From: Methanomicrobiales archaeon
GTDB taxonomy: Archaea > Halobacteriota > Methanomicrobia > Methanomicrobiales > JACTUA01
Assembly: GCA_030019205.1 (NCBI GenBank)
Contig: JASEFH010000005.1
Span: forward strand, 1-64,000
Length of the DNA: 64,000 nt
Reading direction: 5' to 3'
Of this stretch, positions 35,408-44,427 are shown piece by piece (the first letter of the stretch is position 1; every line of letters begins with the position of its first letter). Both the position numbers and the translations under genes were made by a program. Under the pieces are notes generated by a model. It saw only the letters and a program-made list of their open reading frames with translations, was not told where the DNA came from and made no database searches.

Positions 35408-36427
35408 ATGATAAAGGTGGCAATCAACGGTTACGGCACCATCGGCAAGCGGGTGGCGGACGCCGTCGCTGCACAGCCGGATATGGAGATCGTCGGCGTC
35501 TCGAAGACGCGCCCGAGCGCCGAGGCGTTCGTCGCGCAGGAGCGCGGCTATCCGCTCTACATCGCGGACATCGGGAAGAAGGCGGCATTCGAGAAGTTCG
35601 GTCTCAAGGTCGCCGGCTCGGTGGACGACATGCTGAAGATCGCCGACGTGGTGGTCGATGCGACGCCGGGCGGGATGGGCGAGAAGAATCGCCCGCTCTA
35701 CGAGAAGGCCGGCGTGAAGGCGATCTTCCAGGGAGGCGAGGAACACGAGGTCGCCGGATTTTCGTTCAACTCGGACTGCAACTACCGCGAGGCGATCGGG
35801 CGGCAGTTCGTGCGGGTGGTCTCCTGCAACACCACCGGTCTCTGCCGCATCATCAACGCGATGGACAGGGAGTACGGCATCGAGAAGGTGCGGGCGGTGA
35901 TGGTCCGCCGGGGCGCCGATCCGGACGATGTCAAACGGGGCCCCATCGACGCGATCGTCCTCAATCCCGTGACCATCCCGAGCCACCACGGCCCGGATGT
36001 CCAGTCCGTGCTCCCCCACATCCCGATCGTCACGATGGCGATGATCGTGCCCACCACCCTCATGCACATGCACGCGATCAACATGGACCTCAAAAGAGAG
36101 CCGTCCCGGGAGCGCATCGTCGAGATCGTCCGATCCCACCCGAGGATGGGGCTCGTGCAGAAGGCGACCGGCATCACCAGCAGCGCCGAACTGAAGGAGT
36201 ACGTCTCGGACATCGGAAGACCCCGCTCGGACCTCTGGGAGAACGGTGTCTTCGAGGCGTCCATCGGCATCGACGGGAAGGAGGTCTACCTCTTCCAGGC
36301 GATCCACCAGGAGGCGGACGTGGTCGTCGAGAACGTGGACGCCATCCGCGCCATGACCGGAACGGTGCGGGATCCCGAAGTATCCATACGCATGACCAAC
36401 GAGGCGCTAAAATTCACCTCCATCTAG
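35408..36427 (+). CDS. gap: Glyceraldehyde-3-phosphate dehydrogenase (archaeal type)
   Basis: A 339-residue archaeal GAPDH that in methanogens mainly serves gluconeogenesis. The N-terminal NAD(P) fold is MIKVAINGYGTIGKRVADAV. The active-site cysteine is Cys140 in VVSCNTTGLCRI, followed by ALMVRRGAD-type and PIVTMAMIVPTTLMHMHAIN segments characteristic of the archaeal class. EEHEVAGFSFNSDCNYREA is also family-typical. Single transcription unit by spacing; tyrS follows 37 bp after its stop but has its own TATA-like element (CCTATAAC at 36433-36440). Confidence 0.96.
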   Translation: MIKVAINGYGTIGKRVADAVAAQPDMEIVGVSKTRPSAEAFVAQERGYPLYIADIGKKAAFEKFGLKVAGSVDDMLKIADVVVDATPGGMGEKNRPLYEKAGVKAIFQGGEEHEVAGFSFNSDCNYREAIGRQFVRVVSCNTTGLCRIINAMDREYGIEKVRAVMVRRGADPDDVKRGPIDAIVLNPVTIPSHHGPDVQSVLPHIPIVTMAMIVPTTLMHMHAINMDLKREPSRERIVEIVRSHPRMGLVQKATGITSSAELKEYVSDIGRPRSDLWENGVFEASIGIDGKEVYLFQAIHQEADVVVENVDAIRAMTGTVRDPEVSIRMTNEALKFTSI

Positions 36428-36464
36428 AACAACCTATAACACCCGCCCCGCACAACTATTTTCA

Positions 36465-37412
36465 ATGGATCCATACGAGCTGGCGACGCGGAACACCGTG
36501 GAGGTCGTTACAGAGGGCGAGCTGAGAGCCCTCCTGGAGAGGCCCGAAAAACGGGTATACGCCGGGTACGAGCCCAGCGGCGAGATTCACCTGGGCCATC
36601 TCGTCACGGTCAACAAACTCCTCGACCTGCGCGCGGCGGGGTTCGAGGTGGTCGTGCTGCTCGCCGACCTGCACGCATTCCTCAACCGCAAGGGGACGCT
36701 GGAGCAGGTGGAGGAGCTGGCCCGCTACAACCAGCGGTGCTTCGAGGCCCTGGGACTCTCGGACGTGCACTACGTCACCGGCAGCGAACTCCAGCTCAAC
36801 CCGGACTACGAACTCATGGTCCTGCGCCTGGCCCAGCAGATCACCCTGAACCGGGCCACCCGCAGCATGGACGAGGTGGGCCGCAACATGGAGCACCCCA
36901 CCGTCTCCCAGATGATCTACCCCATCATGCAGATGGTCGACATCGTCTGGCTCCGCGTGGACGCCGCCGTCGGGGGGATCGACCAGCGGAAGATCCACAT
37001 GCTGGCGCGGGAGCACCTCCCATCCGTGGGCTACGCGGCGCCCGTCTCCATCCACACCCCGATCCTGCTCGGGCTGGACGGCAAGAAGATGTCCTCGTCC
37101 CAGGGCAACTACATCTCGGTCGCGGACTCCGAGGAGGCGATCCAGAAGAAGCTGCAGAAGGCGTTCTGCCCGCCGGAGACGGAGGGGAACCCCGTGCTCC
37201 AGATCCTCCAGTTCCACGTCTTCCCCCGCTGCCGTGAGGTGGTTGTGCGGCGGCCCGAGAAGTTCGGCGGCGACCGCACCTTTACCCGCTATCCGGAGCT
37301 GGAATGCGCCTATGCACGGGGCGAAGTCCATCCCCTGGACCTGAAGAAGACGGCGGCACGCTGCCTCGCCGAGATTCTGGCGCCGGTGAGGGACTACATG
37401 CAGGGAGGCTGA
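36465..37412 (+). CDS. tyrS: Tyrosyl-tRNA synthetase
   Basis: A 315-residue class I synthetase of the short archaeal/eukaryotic type, lacking the bacterial C-terminal S4 domain. HLGH is at residues 42-45 and the KMSSS loop (LDGKKMSSSQGN) lies near residue 205. Tyrosine-pocket residues are visible in VYAGYEPSGEIHLGH and YPIMQMVDIVWLRVDAAVGG, the latter containing the (D)QRK loop (VGGIDQRKIHML). Charges tRNA-Tyr. It starts a likely operon with rio1 (7-bp gap) and the KH gene. Confidence 0.96.
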   Translation: MDPYELATRNTVEVVTEGELRALLERPEKRVYAGYEPSGEIHLGHLVTVNKLLDLRAAGFEVVVLLADLHAFLNRKGTLEQVEELARYNQRCFEALGLSDVHYVTGSELQLNPDYELMVLRLAQQITLNRATRSMDEVGRNMEHPTVSQMIYPIMQMVDIVWLRVDAAVGGIDQRKIHMLAREHLPSVGYAAPVSIHTPILLGLDGKKMSSSQGNYISVADSEEAIQKKLQKAFCPPETEGNPVLQILQFHVFPRCREVVVRRPEKFGGDRTFTRYPELECAYARGEVHPLDLKKTAARCLAEILAPVRDYMQGG

Positions 37413-37419
37413 TTCGCGC

Positions 37420-38229
37420 TTGAGCCGGGAAGACGTCCAGGAGATGTTCGACCGGGAACTCCAGGAGAAGGGCGTCCGCCTGAAGGACCGGGATCAGCTG
37501 AAGGTGCGGCAGGACGTCTTCGACGAGGTCACCCTGCTGGCGCTCTACCGCTTCGTCCATAAAAGGCTCATCTCCGCCATCGGCGGGGCGATCAGCACGG
37601 GAAAAGAGGCCAACGTCTTCTACGGCGAGATGGACGGCCGGCCCCTCGCCATCAAGATCTACCTGGTGCAGACCGCGAACTTCCGCCGCATGACGGAGTA
37701 CCTGGACGGTGACCCGCGGTTCGCCCGCATCCGCCGCACGCGGAAAGATATCATCTTCGCCTGGACCCGGAAAGAGTACAGCAACCTGGCCCGGGCAAGA
37801 GAGGCGGGCGTGCGGGTGCCCGAGCCCATCGCGTTCGACCGCAATATTCTCCTGATGGAGTTCCTGGGCGAGGACGAGCTGGCCTACCCCCCGATCCGGC
37901 TCGCGGAGGTGAACGACCCGCCGGCCGTCTACGAGGAGGTCGTCGATTCGATGCGGCGGCTCTTCCAGGAGGCGCGGCTGGTGCATGCGGACCTGAGCGA
38001 GTTCAACATCCTCTACGACGGGAGGGTGCCCTACATCATCGACCTGAGCCAGGCGGTGACGCTGGATCACCCGCGGGCGATCCCGTTTCTTGTGCGGGAT
38101 ATCCATAACGTGAACCGCTTCTTCTCGCAGCTCCTGGATGTGCCGGAGGAGAAAGAGGTTTTTAAACGTATAACCGGCAACCCTATATCGGGATTGTACA
38201 GCGAGAGGCAGCAGGAGGGTTCGAGGTGA
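37420..38229 (+). CDS. RIO1-type serine protein kinase
   Basis: A 269-residue atypical kinase of the RIO family, acting in small-ribosomal-subunit maturation. Phosphate-binding loop: GGAISTGKEANVFYGE near residue 52, with the lysine in LAIKIYLVQTANF. Catalytic loop: LVHADLSEFNILYD near residue 190. Metal-binding: YIIDLSQAVTLDHP. The start is a TTG at 37420, 7 bp after tyrS. Its 3' end overlaps the KH-domain gene by 4 bp, and the eukaryotic counterparts (Rio and Pno1/Dim2) also work together on the small subunit. Confidence 0.95.
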   Translation: MSREDVQEMFDRELQEKGVRLKDRDQLKVRQDVFDEVTLLALYRFVHKRLISAIGGAISTGKEANVFYGEMDGRPLAIKIYLVQTANFRRMTEYLDGDPRFARIRRTRKDIIFAWTRKEYSNLARAREAGVRVPEPIAFDRNILLMEFLGEDELAYPPIRLAEVNDPPAVYEEVVDSMRRLFQEARLVHADLSEFNILYDGRVPYIIDLSQAVTLDHPRAIPFLVRDIHNVNRFFSQLLDVPEEKEVFKRITGNPISGLYSERQQEGSR

Positions 38230-38765
38230 CCGTGCAGGAGCTGAAGATACCGCCGGACCGCGTCGGAGCGCTCATCGGCAAGAACGGCGCCACCAAACGC
38301 TTCATCGAGGAGCAGACGGAGACCACGATCGGCGTGGACAGCAAAGAGGGTCTGGTGACGGTGCAGGGGGAGAATATCGAGGGGGTGATCGCCGCCGCCG
38401 ATGTCGCGAAGGCGATCGGGAGGGGGTTCTCGCCCGAGCGCGCCTTCCAGCTCCTCGACGAGGATATGATGCTCGAGGTGATCGATCTCTCGAATGCCGC
38501 GGACTCCCCCCAGCAGCTGGAGCGCGTGCGGGGGCGGGTGATCGGGCGGGCCGGACGGTCCCGGGAGCAGATCGAGGACATGACCGGAACGCAGATCTCC
38601 ATCTACGGCAAGACAGTATCCATCATCGGGCTGCCGGAACAGATCCGCATCGCACGGACTGCCATCGAGATGCTGCTCTCCGGCGTGCCCCACGAGACGG
38701 TCTTCTCCTTTTTAGACAAGAAGAGGAGGGAGGCCAAGCAGGAGATGCTGGAGTACTACTACTGA
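38226..38765 (+). CDS. KH-domain RNA-binding protein (Pno1/Dim2-like)
   Basis: A 179-residue protein with two KH domains. KH1 has LKIPPDRVGALIGKNGATKR (GxxG loop IGKNG) near residue 8. KH2 has RVRGRVIGRAGRSREQIEDM with the IGRAG loop near residue 105, followed by ISIYGKTVSIIG. Archaeal homologues of Pno1/Dim2 share this layout and support pre-rRNA processing. The start is a GTG at 38226 overlapping the rio1 stop (GTGA), indicating translational coupling. Confidence 0.93.
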   Translation: MTVQELKIPPDRVGALIGKNGATKRFIEEQTETTIGVDSKEGLVTVQGENIEGVIAAADVAKAIGRGFSPERAFQLLDEDMMLEVIDLSNAADSPQQLERVRGRVIGRAGRSREQIEDMTGTQISIYGKTVSIIGLPEQIRIARTAIEMLLSGVPHETVFSFLDKKRREAKQEMLEYYY

Positions 38766-38843
38766 CGGCGGGGCTCGCCCCCCCTGCACGAACGACCATG
38801 TCCGTATGCCGCCCCGACCGAATCCAACCCTGCCTCTAGAACC

Positions 38844-40997
38844 ATGGAGATAGCTGCACTTCCGCTGCCCGAACGGCTCAAGGAGGTCTACCGCGAGAAG
38901 GGCATAACGGAGCTCTACCCGCCCCAGGCGGCCTGCATCGGGAAGGGGCTTCTTACCGGGCGGAACCTCCTTCTCGCCATCCCGACGGCGAGCGGGAAGA
39001 CGCTCGTGGCCGAGATGGCGATGCACCACCATATCGCGAGGGGGGGCAAATGCCTCTATATCGTCCCCCTGAAAGCGCTCGCCAGCGAGAAGTTCGAGGA
39101 GTTCGGCGGAAAGGGGGTGCGGGTGGGGATCTCGACGGGCGACTATGACCGCCGCGAGGAGCACCTGGGCCGCTACGACATCATCGTCGCCACCAGCGAG
39201 AAGGTCGACTCCCTCCTGCGGAACCGCACGCCCTGGATAACGGAGCTGACTCTTCTCGTCGTGGACGAGGTGCACCTGCTCGACTCCCCGGACCGGGGGG
39301 CGACGCTGGAGATGGTCATCACCAAGCTCCGCCACCGCAACCCGCACCTCCAGATTCTGGCCCTCTCCGCCACCATCGGCAACCCCCGGGCTCTCGCCGG
39401 ATGGCTGGATGCGGAGGCGGTGGAGAGCCGCTGGAGGCCGGTGGACCTGCGGGAGGGGGTGTACTACCGCGGGAGGATCCACTTCAAGGACCGCGACCGC
39501 ACGGTCCCGCAGCCTTCCAAGCACGACGACCTCAACCTCTGCCTGGACACGGTCGCCGAAGGGGGGCAGTGCCTGCTCTTCGTGAGTTCCCGCCGGAACG
39601 CCGAGGGCTTCGCCAAACGGGCCGCCGCTGCCCTGGGCATCCGGGACCCCGCCCTCGCCGAGTACGCTCGGAAGATCGCCGCCGCCGCGGATACGGACGT
39701 CGACCGCACGCTGGCGGACTGCGTCTCCCGGGGGTCCGCCTTCCACCACGCCGGCCTCACCCGGGAGAAGCGGCAGATCGTCGAGGAAGGGTTTCGCAGC
39801 GGCCGCATCAAGTGCATCGCCTCCACGCCGACCCTCGCCGCCGGCCTGAACCTGCCGGCGCGGCGGGTGATCGTCCGCGACTACCTGCGGTTCCAGTCGG
39901 GGCAGGGAATGGTCCCGATTCCGGTGCGGGAGTACCGCCAGATGGCCGGCCGCGCCGGTCGCCCGCACCTGGACCCCTACGGCGAGGCGGTGCTGATCGC
40001 GAAGTCCCGGGAGTCCGTGCACGACCTCTGCGAGCACTACATCGACGCCACAGCGGAGGACGTCCAGTCGCAGTGCGCCGGGGAGTGGGCGCTCTGCTCC
40101 CACGTCCTCTCCCTCGTCGCGACGCAGTTCGCGGAGAGCCGCGAGGGGCTGCTGGCGTTCATGGACGGGACCTTCTACTGCCACCAGAACCAGAACCGCC
40201 GCGCCCTCGAGCGGAGCATCGAGGATATCCTCGCGTTCCTGCGGGACGCCGAGATGATCGCGGAGACGCCTGACCGCCTCTACGCAACGGAGTTCGGGAC
40301 CCTGGTCTCGCGCCTCTACCTCGACCCCCGCGGGGCGGATGCGATCGCGAACGCCCTGATCGCTGAGAGCGAGTTCTCCGAGATCGGGATGCTGCAGCTG
40401 ATCTGCTCCACGCCGGACATGCCCAGGCTCTACGTCCGCCGGAGCGATCTCGGGTTCCTGGAGCGGTTCGTCAGCGAGCACGAGGACGAGCTCTGGCTGC
40501 CGTTCCCGGCGTTCGAGGACGACGGCGCCGAGGCCTACTACCAGAGCCTCAAGACCGCGATGCTCCTCCTGGACTGGACCGGGGAGCTGCCCGACACGGC
40601 GATCTGCGAACGCTACGGCGTGGGTCCGGGGGATCTCCACGCGATGGTGGAGGGCGTGAACTGGCTCGTCCACGCCAGTGCACAGCTGGCGCGAATGTTC
40701 GCGCCGCCCCACGCCCCGCGGATCCGGGATCTCGAGCGGCGGATCCGCTATGGCGTCCGCTCCGAGCTGCTGCCGCTGGTGCGGTTCCGGGGCATCGGGC
40801 GCGTCTTCGCCCGCCGCCTCTACAACAACGGCATCCGGGACGGGGAGGGCATCCGGGCGGCCAGCAGGGACACGATCGTCTCGATCCTGGGGAGGGGGAG
40901 GACGGAGCAGCTCCTGGCCCAGGTGGAGACGGGGGATGCGGACGATGCGGAGGCGGAGGGGCAGTCCACCCTGAACGCCTTCGGGGACGACGCATGA
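38844..40997 (+). CDS. hel308: Hel308-type DNA helicase
   Basis: A 717-residue superfamily 2 helicase for repair of stalled forks. Motif Q region: [14 protein letters not shown]. Walker [10 protein letters not shown] at residues 45-53. Ia: [11 protein letters not shown]. Walker [71 protein letters not shown]. The ratchet and C-terminal helix-hairpin-helix-like region ([20 protein letters not shown]) are present, so it is complete. It is followed by cgi121 with a 4-bp overlap, an arrangement I recall from other euryarchaea, and lies about 1.6 kb from the origin candidate. Confidence 0.95.
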   Translation: MEIAALPLPERLKEVYREKGITELYPPQAACIGKGLLTGRNLLLAIPTASGKTLVAEMAMHHHIARGGKCLYIVPLKALASEKFEEFGGKGVRVGISTGDYDRREEHLGRYDIIVATSEKVDSLLRNRTPWITELTLLVVDEVHLLDSPDRGATLEMVITKLRHRNPHLQILALSATIGNPRALAGWLDAEAVESRWRPVDLREGVYYRGRIHFKDRDRTVPQPSKHDDLNLCLDTVAEGGQCLLFVSSRRNAEGFAKRAAAALGIRDPALAEYARKIAAAADTDVDRTLADCVSRGSAFHHAGLTREKRQIVEEGFRSGRIKCIASTPTLAAGLNLPARRVIVRDYLRFQSGQGMVPIPVREYRQMAGRAGRPHLDPYGEAVLIAKSRESVHDLCEHYIDATAEDVQSQCAGEWALCSHVLSLVATQFAESREGLLAFMDGTFYCHQNQNRRALERSIEDILAFLRDAEMIAETPDRLYATEFGTLVSRLYLDPRGADAIANALIAESEFSEIGMLQLICSTPDMPRLYVRRSDLGFLERFVSEHEDELWLPFPAFEDDGAEAYYQSLKTAMLLLDWTGELPDTAICERYGVGPGDLHAMVEGVNWLVHASAQLARMFAPPHAPRIRDLERRIRYGVRSELLPLVRFRGIGRVFARRLYNNGIRDGEGIRAASRDTIVSILGRGRTEQLLAQVETGDADDAEAEGQSTLNAFGDDA

Positions 40998-41539
40998 AGG
41001 CCGATCCCGCGATGCCGGCGGGCCCGGAGGATGCCGGGTGCGAGATCCTCCAGGCGGTCTTCTGCACCGAAGACCCGTCCCGATTCGTGCAGGAGCTCCG
41101 GCGGCTCGCGCGGACGTTCGGGATCGTGATCGTCAGCTTCGACGCCGAGAAGATGGCCGGCAGGGCCCACGTGGAGGCGGCGCTCCGGCATGCCCGCCGC
41201 TCCTGCAGGCGGGGCGACTGTATCGCCAGCTCCTTCGAGATGGAGGCTCTCCTCTACGCCGCGGGGACCCGGCAGTGCGCGCTGGCCGCCGGGTTCGGGG
41301 TGCACGCCGGGTGGAACCGGGCCTACATCGCTCTCTGCCCGCCGAGCCCGCCGGCTGCCGCGGCGCTCGAAGGTCTCGTTGCCATGGTTGAGGAAGACTG
41401 GGAGATCCTCCCGGCGGAGAAGAGGCGCCGTCTGGCGGATCTCTTCGGCATCACCCCGCAGGAGATCGAGGCGGCCGGGCCCGATCGGATCCCGGACCTG
41501 GTGCTGGAGCGGGTCGCCCTGCTGGACGTCCTGAAGTGA
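40994..41539 (+). CDS. KEOPS complex subunit Cgi121
   Basis: A 181-residue Cgi121-like protein. The core [60 protein letters not shown] and [18 protein letters not shown] follows the CGI-121 fold. The KEOPS complex adds threonylcarbamoyl to ANN-decoding tRNAs, and Cgi121 helps bind the tRNA. The ATG overlaps the hel308 stop (ATGA). The N-terminal 15 residues look non-conserved. Other KEOPS genes are not in this window. Confidence 0.88.
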   Translation: MKADPAMPAGPEDAGCEILQAVFCTEDPSRFVQELRRLARTFGIVIVSFDAEKMAGRAHVEAALRHARRSCRRGDCIASSFEMEALLYAAGTRQCALAAGFGVHAGWNRAYIALCPPSPPAAAALEGLVAMVEEDWEILPAEKRRRLADLFGITPQEIEAAGPDRIPDLVLERVALLDVLK

Positions 41540-41548
41540 GCGGGCTGT

Positions 41549-42037
41549 CTACCGCTGGGCGTGGCTCAGCATGTGCTGAACGACGGGGATGATCACCCGG
41601 CTGGTCGCCAGCTGCACCGCCTTGGGCGATCCCGGGATGCAGAAGACCGCCCTCTCCCGGAGGATGCCCGCGACGGCCCGCGACAGGATTGCGGACACCC
41701 CGATCTCCGCGTAGCTCATCGAGCGGAATATCTCGCCGAATCCGTCCAGTCTCTTCTCCAGGAGGGGTTCGATCGCCTCGATGGTGCAGTCGTCGTGCGT
41801 GAGGCCGGTCCCGCCGTTGAAGATGATGCAGTTCGACCGATCGGCTGCCCGGAAGAGTTCCGACCGGATCTTCTCGACAGCATCGGGAACGACGGCGTAG
41901 TGCGTCACGTCGATGCCGGCCTTCTCCAACAGGGAGCGGATCGTCTGCCCGCTGAGGTCGAGGTCCGGCGTTCTCGAGCTGGATACCGAGATGATCGCGG
42001 CGGTGATCTTGATGTCCCGTACGTGCCCCGAGTTCAT
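41549..42037 (-). CDS. moaB: Molybdenum cofactor biosynthesis protein MoaB/MogA family
   Basis: A protein of about 162 residues with the MogA-like fold: ITAAIISVSSSRTPDLDLSG at the start, then CIIFNGGTGLTHDDCTIEAI (the conserved GGTG-x-x-xxD loop that binds molybdopterin), and AVFCIPGSPKAVQLATSRVI. It adenylylates molybdopterin in Mo/W cofactor synthesis, needed for formylmethanofuran and formate dehydrogenases. ATG 42037 is preferred; an in-frame TTG at 42067 adds ten residues. Its upstream side faces the origin candidate. Confidence 0.93.
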   Translation of the reverse strand: MNSGHVRDIKITAAIISVSSSRTPDLDLSGQTIRSLLEKAGIDVTHYAVVPDAVEKIRSELFRAADRSNCIIFNGGTGLTHDDCTIEAIEPLLEKRLDGFGEIFRSMSYAEIGVSAILSRAVAGILRERAVFCIPGSPKAVQLATSRVIIPVVQHMLSHAQR

Positions 42038-42115
42038 GTACCGGGATTCGGCGTATTCGGTATTCAATCCGATGGTGGCGAAGGGGCGGTGCGGGGAGCC
42101 GGGGGTTCCGCCGGG

Positions 42116-42137
42116 GGACCCCTTTGTTTCCAGTGGA
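42116..42137 (-). promoter_or_regulatory. Origin recognition box A
   Basis: On the minus strand it reads TCCACTGGAAACAAAGGGG followed by TCC. This is a full match to the archaeal ORB pattern: short dyad around CCA-TGG, A-run, then G-string. The G-string points toward moaB. The 22-nt core differs from box B by a single base and is identical to box D at 45851-45872. Confidence 0.88.
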
Positions 42138-42248
42138 ACGACTGGAGTTCGGGGGCGGTATCTTCCGGTGCGATGGCATGGTGGAGATCCCGTTCCTCCG
42201 CTTCACCTCTACCCCGATCCCGGCGGCGACGATCGACGATCACGGGGG

Positions 42249-42262
42249 ATCATTCGAATGAT
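42249..42262. repeat. 14-bp palindrome in the putative unwinding region
   Basis: ATCATTCGAATGAT is a perfect palindrome followed at once by the AT-rich TTTTAATAATTGAA. It lies between the inverted ORBs, where a duplex-unwinding element is expected. Confidence 0.75.
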
Positions 42263-42311
42263 TTTAATAATTGAAGTGAGAAACCGCTACAATAGAGCAT
42301 TTCATGTATAG

Positions 42312-42338
42312 GGGAAATGATGCACGAGATCATTTCCC
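42312..42338. repeat. Inverted repeat next to ORB B
   Basis: GGGAAATGAT (42312-42321) and ATCATTTCCC (42329-42338) are exact 10-bp arms around a 7-nt loop. The dyad ends four nt before the first base of box B and lies inside the inter-ORB segment. Confidence 0.8.
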
Positions 42339-42342
42339 GTTT

Positions 42343-42364
42343 TCCAGTGGAAACAAAGGGGTCC
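42343..42364 (+). promoter_or_regulatory. Origin recognition box B
   Basis: TCCAGTGGAAACAAAGGGG followed by TCC on the plus strand, with a longer C-run after it. It is oriented opposite to box A, with its G-string toward orc1/cdc6. Confidence 0.88.
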
Positions 42365-42547
42365 CCCCATCATCCGCCCACCACCCGTTGTCGAGGATCA
42401 AAACCTCGCTGCATCGTCATTCTGCCGGAACCAGGAAGAGACGGGGGTTCCGAATCGAACTCGCGGATCGGCCGCAACGGGTGCTGACGAACCAGAATCG
42501 CGGTTCGATCGGCGAACTGCGGTGTAGCCAGCCGGATCCGGAGACGC

Positions 42548-42570
42548 TCCAGTGGAAACCGGGGGGTTCC
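42548..42570 (+). promoter_or_regulatory. Origin recognition box C (variant)
   Basis: TCCAGTGGAAACCGGGGGG followed by TTCC. It keeps the dyad and G-string but has lost the A-rich spacer. It lies about 70 bp before the orc1/cdc6 start, where binding could also autoregulate the gene. Confidence 0.75.
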
Positions 42571-42639
42571 GTCAAACCGATTGGCTTATGAAGACCCGAG
42601 ACACCAACCTAACGAATAGGCAACGCCAGTGTGAATGCC

Positions 42640-43923
42640 ATGGCAGACGAGAGGGAGCGATCAACGGGACTGTTCGACAAGTACCTTACCAATAAGAGCA
42701 TATTCAGGAACCGGGAAGTTCTGCGGCACTCCTACCGTCCCAATATCCTCCCGCACCGCCAGCCCCAGATCGGGGCGGTCGCCTCCATTCTGGCTCCGGC
42801 GCTGAAGAACGAGACCCCCTCCAACATCCTCCTCTACGGAAAGACGGGCACGGGGAAGACGGCGGTGGTGCGCTACGTGGGGGCGGAGCTGGAGAAGGCG
42901 AGCAGCGAGATGGGAACCGTCTGCCGTGTGGTCCACCTCAACTGCGAGGTGATCGACACCCAGTACCGCGTCCTGGCCCAGATCGCCAAGGGGATCGAGG
43001 AGGCCGACGCGGTCCCGAGCGACCGAAGCCGCGCCACGATTCCCATGACCGGGTGGCCGACCGATCAGGTCTACGCCGAGTTGAAAAGCCAGCTTGAGGC
43101 CTCCGTCGGGGTGCTGGTGATCGTGCTCGACGAGATCGACAAGCTCGTCAAGAAGAGCGGCGACGAGACCCTCTACAACCTGACGCGCATCAACTCCGAC
43201 TTGAAGAAGGCCAAGGTCTCCATCATCGGGATCTCCAACGACCTGCGGTTCACCGATTTCCTGGATCCCCGCGTGCTCTCGTCCCTGTCCGAGGAGGAGA
43301 TCGTCTTCCCCCCCTACGACGCCCACCAGCTGCGGGATATCCTCCAGCAGCGCGCGGAGATGGCGTTCGAGCCGGGCGTGCTCGAGGAGGGGGTCATCCC
43401 CCTCTGCGCCGCCCTGGCGGCGACGGAGCACGGGGACGCACGGCGGGCGCTGGACCTGCTGCGGGTCTCGGGAGAGCTCGCTGACCGCGAGAGCGCGGAC
43501 AAGGTGACCGAGAGGCACGTGAAGATGGCGCAGGAGAAGATCGAGACCGACAGCATGATCGAGTGCGTCTCGACGCTGCCGACCCAGAGCAAGGTGGTGC
43601 TCTATGCCATGGTCCTCCTGGACCAGATGGGGAAGAAGATCTTCACGAGCGGAGAGGTGGTCCAGGTCTACCGTGAGGTCGCCAAGCTGCTCGACCTGGA
43701 CATCCTCACCCACCGCCGGATCACGGACCTCGTCTCGGAGCTGAACATGCTCGGCGTGATCAACACCCGGGTGGTCTCCAAGGGGCGCTACGGGCGGACC
43801 AAGGAGATGTGGTTCGACGCGAACACCGCCCGCATCCGCGACGTGATCTACAAGGATCCGCGCCTCTCCGAGGAAAGGTTGATGCAGATAGATGCCAACC
43901 GGTTGAGAGGATTGTTCCGGTGA
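42640..43923 (+). CDS. Orc1/Cdc6 replication initiator
   Basis: A protein of about 427 residues. The AAA+ part has Walker A LLYGKTGTGKTAVVRYVG near residue 70, Walker B VLVIVLDEIDKLVKK, sensor 1 VSIIGISNDLRFTDFLD and sensor 2 HGDARRALDLLRVSGELAD. The C-terminal winged helix covers residues ~320-427 (LDILTHRRITDLVSELNML; GVINTRVVSKGRYGRTKEM). It binds ORBs to load the MCM helicase. A GTG three codons upstream (42631) is an alternative start. The stop overlaps the Lrp gene by 4 bp. Boxes A-C lie directly upstream. Confidence 0.95.
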   Translation: MADERERSTGLFDKYLTNKSIFRNREVLRHSYRPNILPHRQPQIGAVASILAPALKNETPSNILLYGKTGTGKTAVVRYVGAELEKASSEMGTVCRVVHLNCEVIDTQYRVLAQIAKGIEEADAVPSDRSRATIPMTGWPTDQVYAELKSQLEASVGVLVIVLDEIDKLVKKSGDETLYNLTRINSDLKKAKVSIIGISNDLRFTDFLDPRVLSSLSEEEIVFPPYDAHQLRDILQQRAEMAFEPGVLEEGVIPLCAALAATEHGDARRALDLLRVSGELADRESADKVTERHVKMAQEKIETDSMIECVSTLPTQSKVVLYAMVLLDQMGKKIFTSGEVVQVYREVAKLLDLDILTHRRITDLVSELNMLGVINTRVVSKGRYGRTKEMWFDANTARIRDVIYKDPRLSEERLMQIDANRLRGLFR

Positions 43924-44420
43924 TACACGTGGACGAGACAGACCGAACGCTGCTGCATCTCCTGGAGGAGAACAGCCAGACGCCCGTGCAGGACATCGCT
44001 GTGATGCTGAACATCCCGCTTCCGGAGGTTGAGGAGCGGATCCGGAGACTGGAGAAGGCGCGGATCATCCGGAAGTACACGACCATCATCGACTGGGAGC
44101 GCGGCGGAGACGGGGAGGTGGCGGCGATCATCGACCTGAAGGTCAGCCCGGAGCGGAACTTCGGCTACGACAAGATCGCGGAGCGGATCGCCCGCTTCCG
44201 CCAGGTCCGCTCGCTCCACCTGGTCACGGGGGTGTACGACCTCCAGCTCGTGGTCACGGGGAGGTCCATGCACGAGGTGGCCCGGTTCGTGGCAGAGGAG
44301 ATCGCGCCCATGGAGCAGATCCGCGAGACGGCGACCCACATGATCATGAAGACGTTCAAGGAGAACGGACTCCTCTTCTTCGAGAAGGAGTCCGGCGAAC
44401 GGCTCCCCTTCTCGCTCTGA
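43920..44420 (+). CDS. Lrp/AsnC-family regulator
   Basis: A 166-residue protein: N-terminal helix-turn-helix (DETDRTLLHLLEENSQTPVQ; IPLPEVEERIRRLEKARIIR) and a C-terminal RAM ligand-binding domain (EVAAIIDLKVSPERNFGYDK; VRSLHLVTGVYDLQLVVTGR). The start is a GTG overlapping the orc1/cdc6 stop (GTGA), and an aminotransferase gene starts 7 bp downstream. It probably senses an amino acid and regulates the neighbouring aminotransferase. Cotranscription with the replication initiator is unusual enough to note. Confidence 0.92.
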   Translation: MIHVDETDRTLLHLLEENSQTPVQDIAVMLNIPLPEVEERIRRLEKARIIRKYTTIIDWERGGDGEVAAIIDLKVSPERNFGYDKIAERIARFRQVRSLHLVTGVYDLQLVVTGRSMHEVARFVAEEIAPMEQIRETATHMIMKTFKENGLLFFEKESGERLPFSL

Positions 44421-44427
44421 GGTCAGG

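Larger units (their letters stand above)
42113..42630. other. Candidate replication origin (oriC) upstream of orc1/cdc6
   Basis: A gene-free stretch of about 520 bp directly before orc1/cdc6. It contains an inverted pair of long origin recognition boxes (42116-42137 and 42343-42364) about 205 bp apart, a third box at 42548-42570, and between the inverted pair an A/T-richer segment (about 42249-42338) with two dyads. Placement beside the initiator gene and this box architecture are the standard organisation of archaeal origins. No gene is seen on either strand. Confidence 0.85.
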
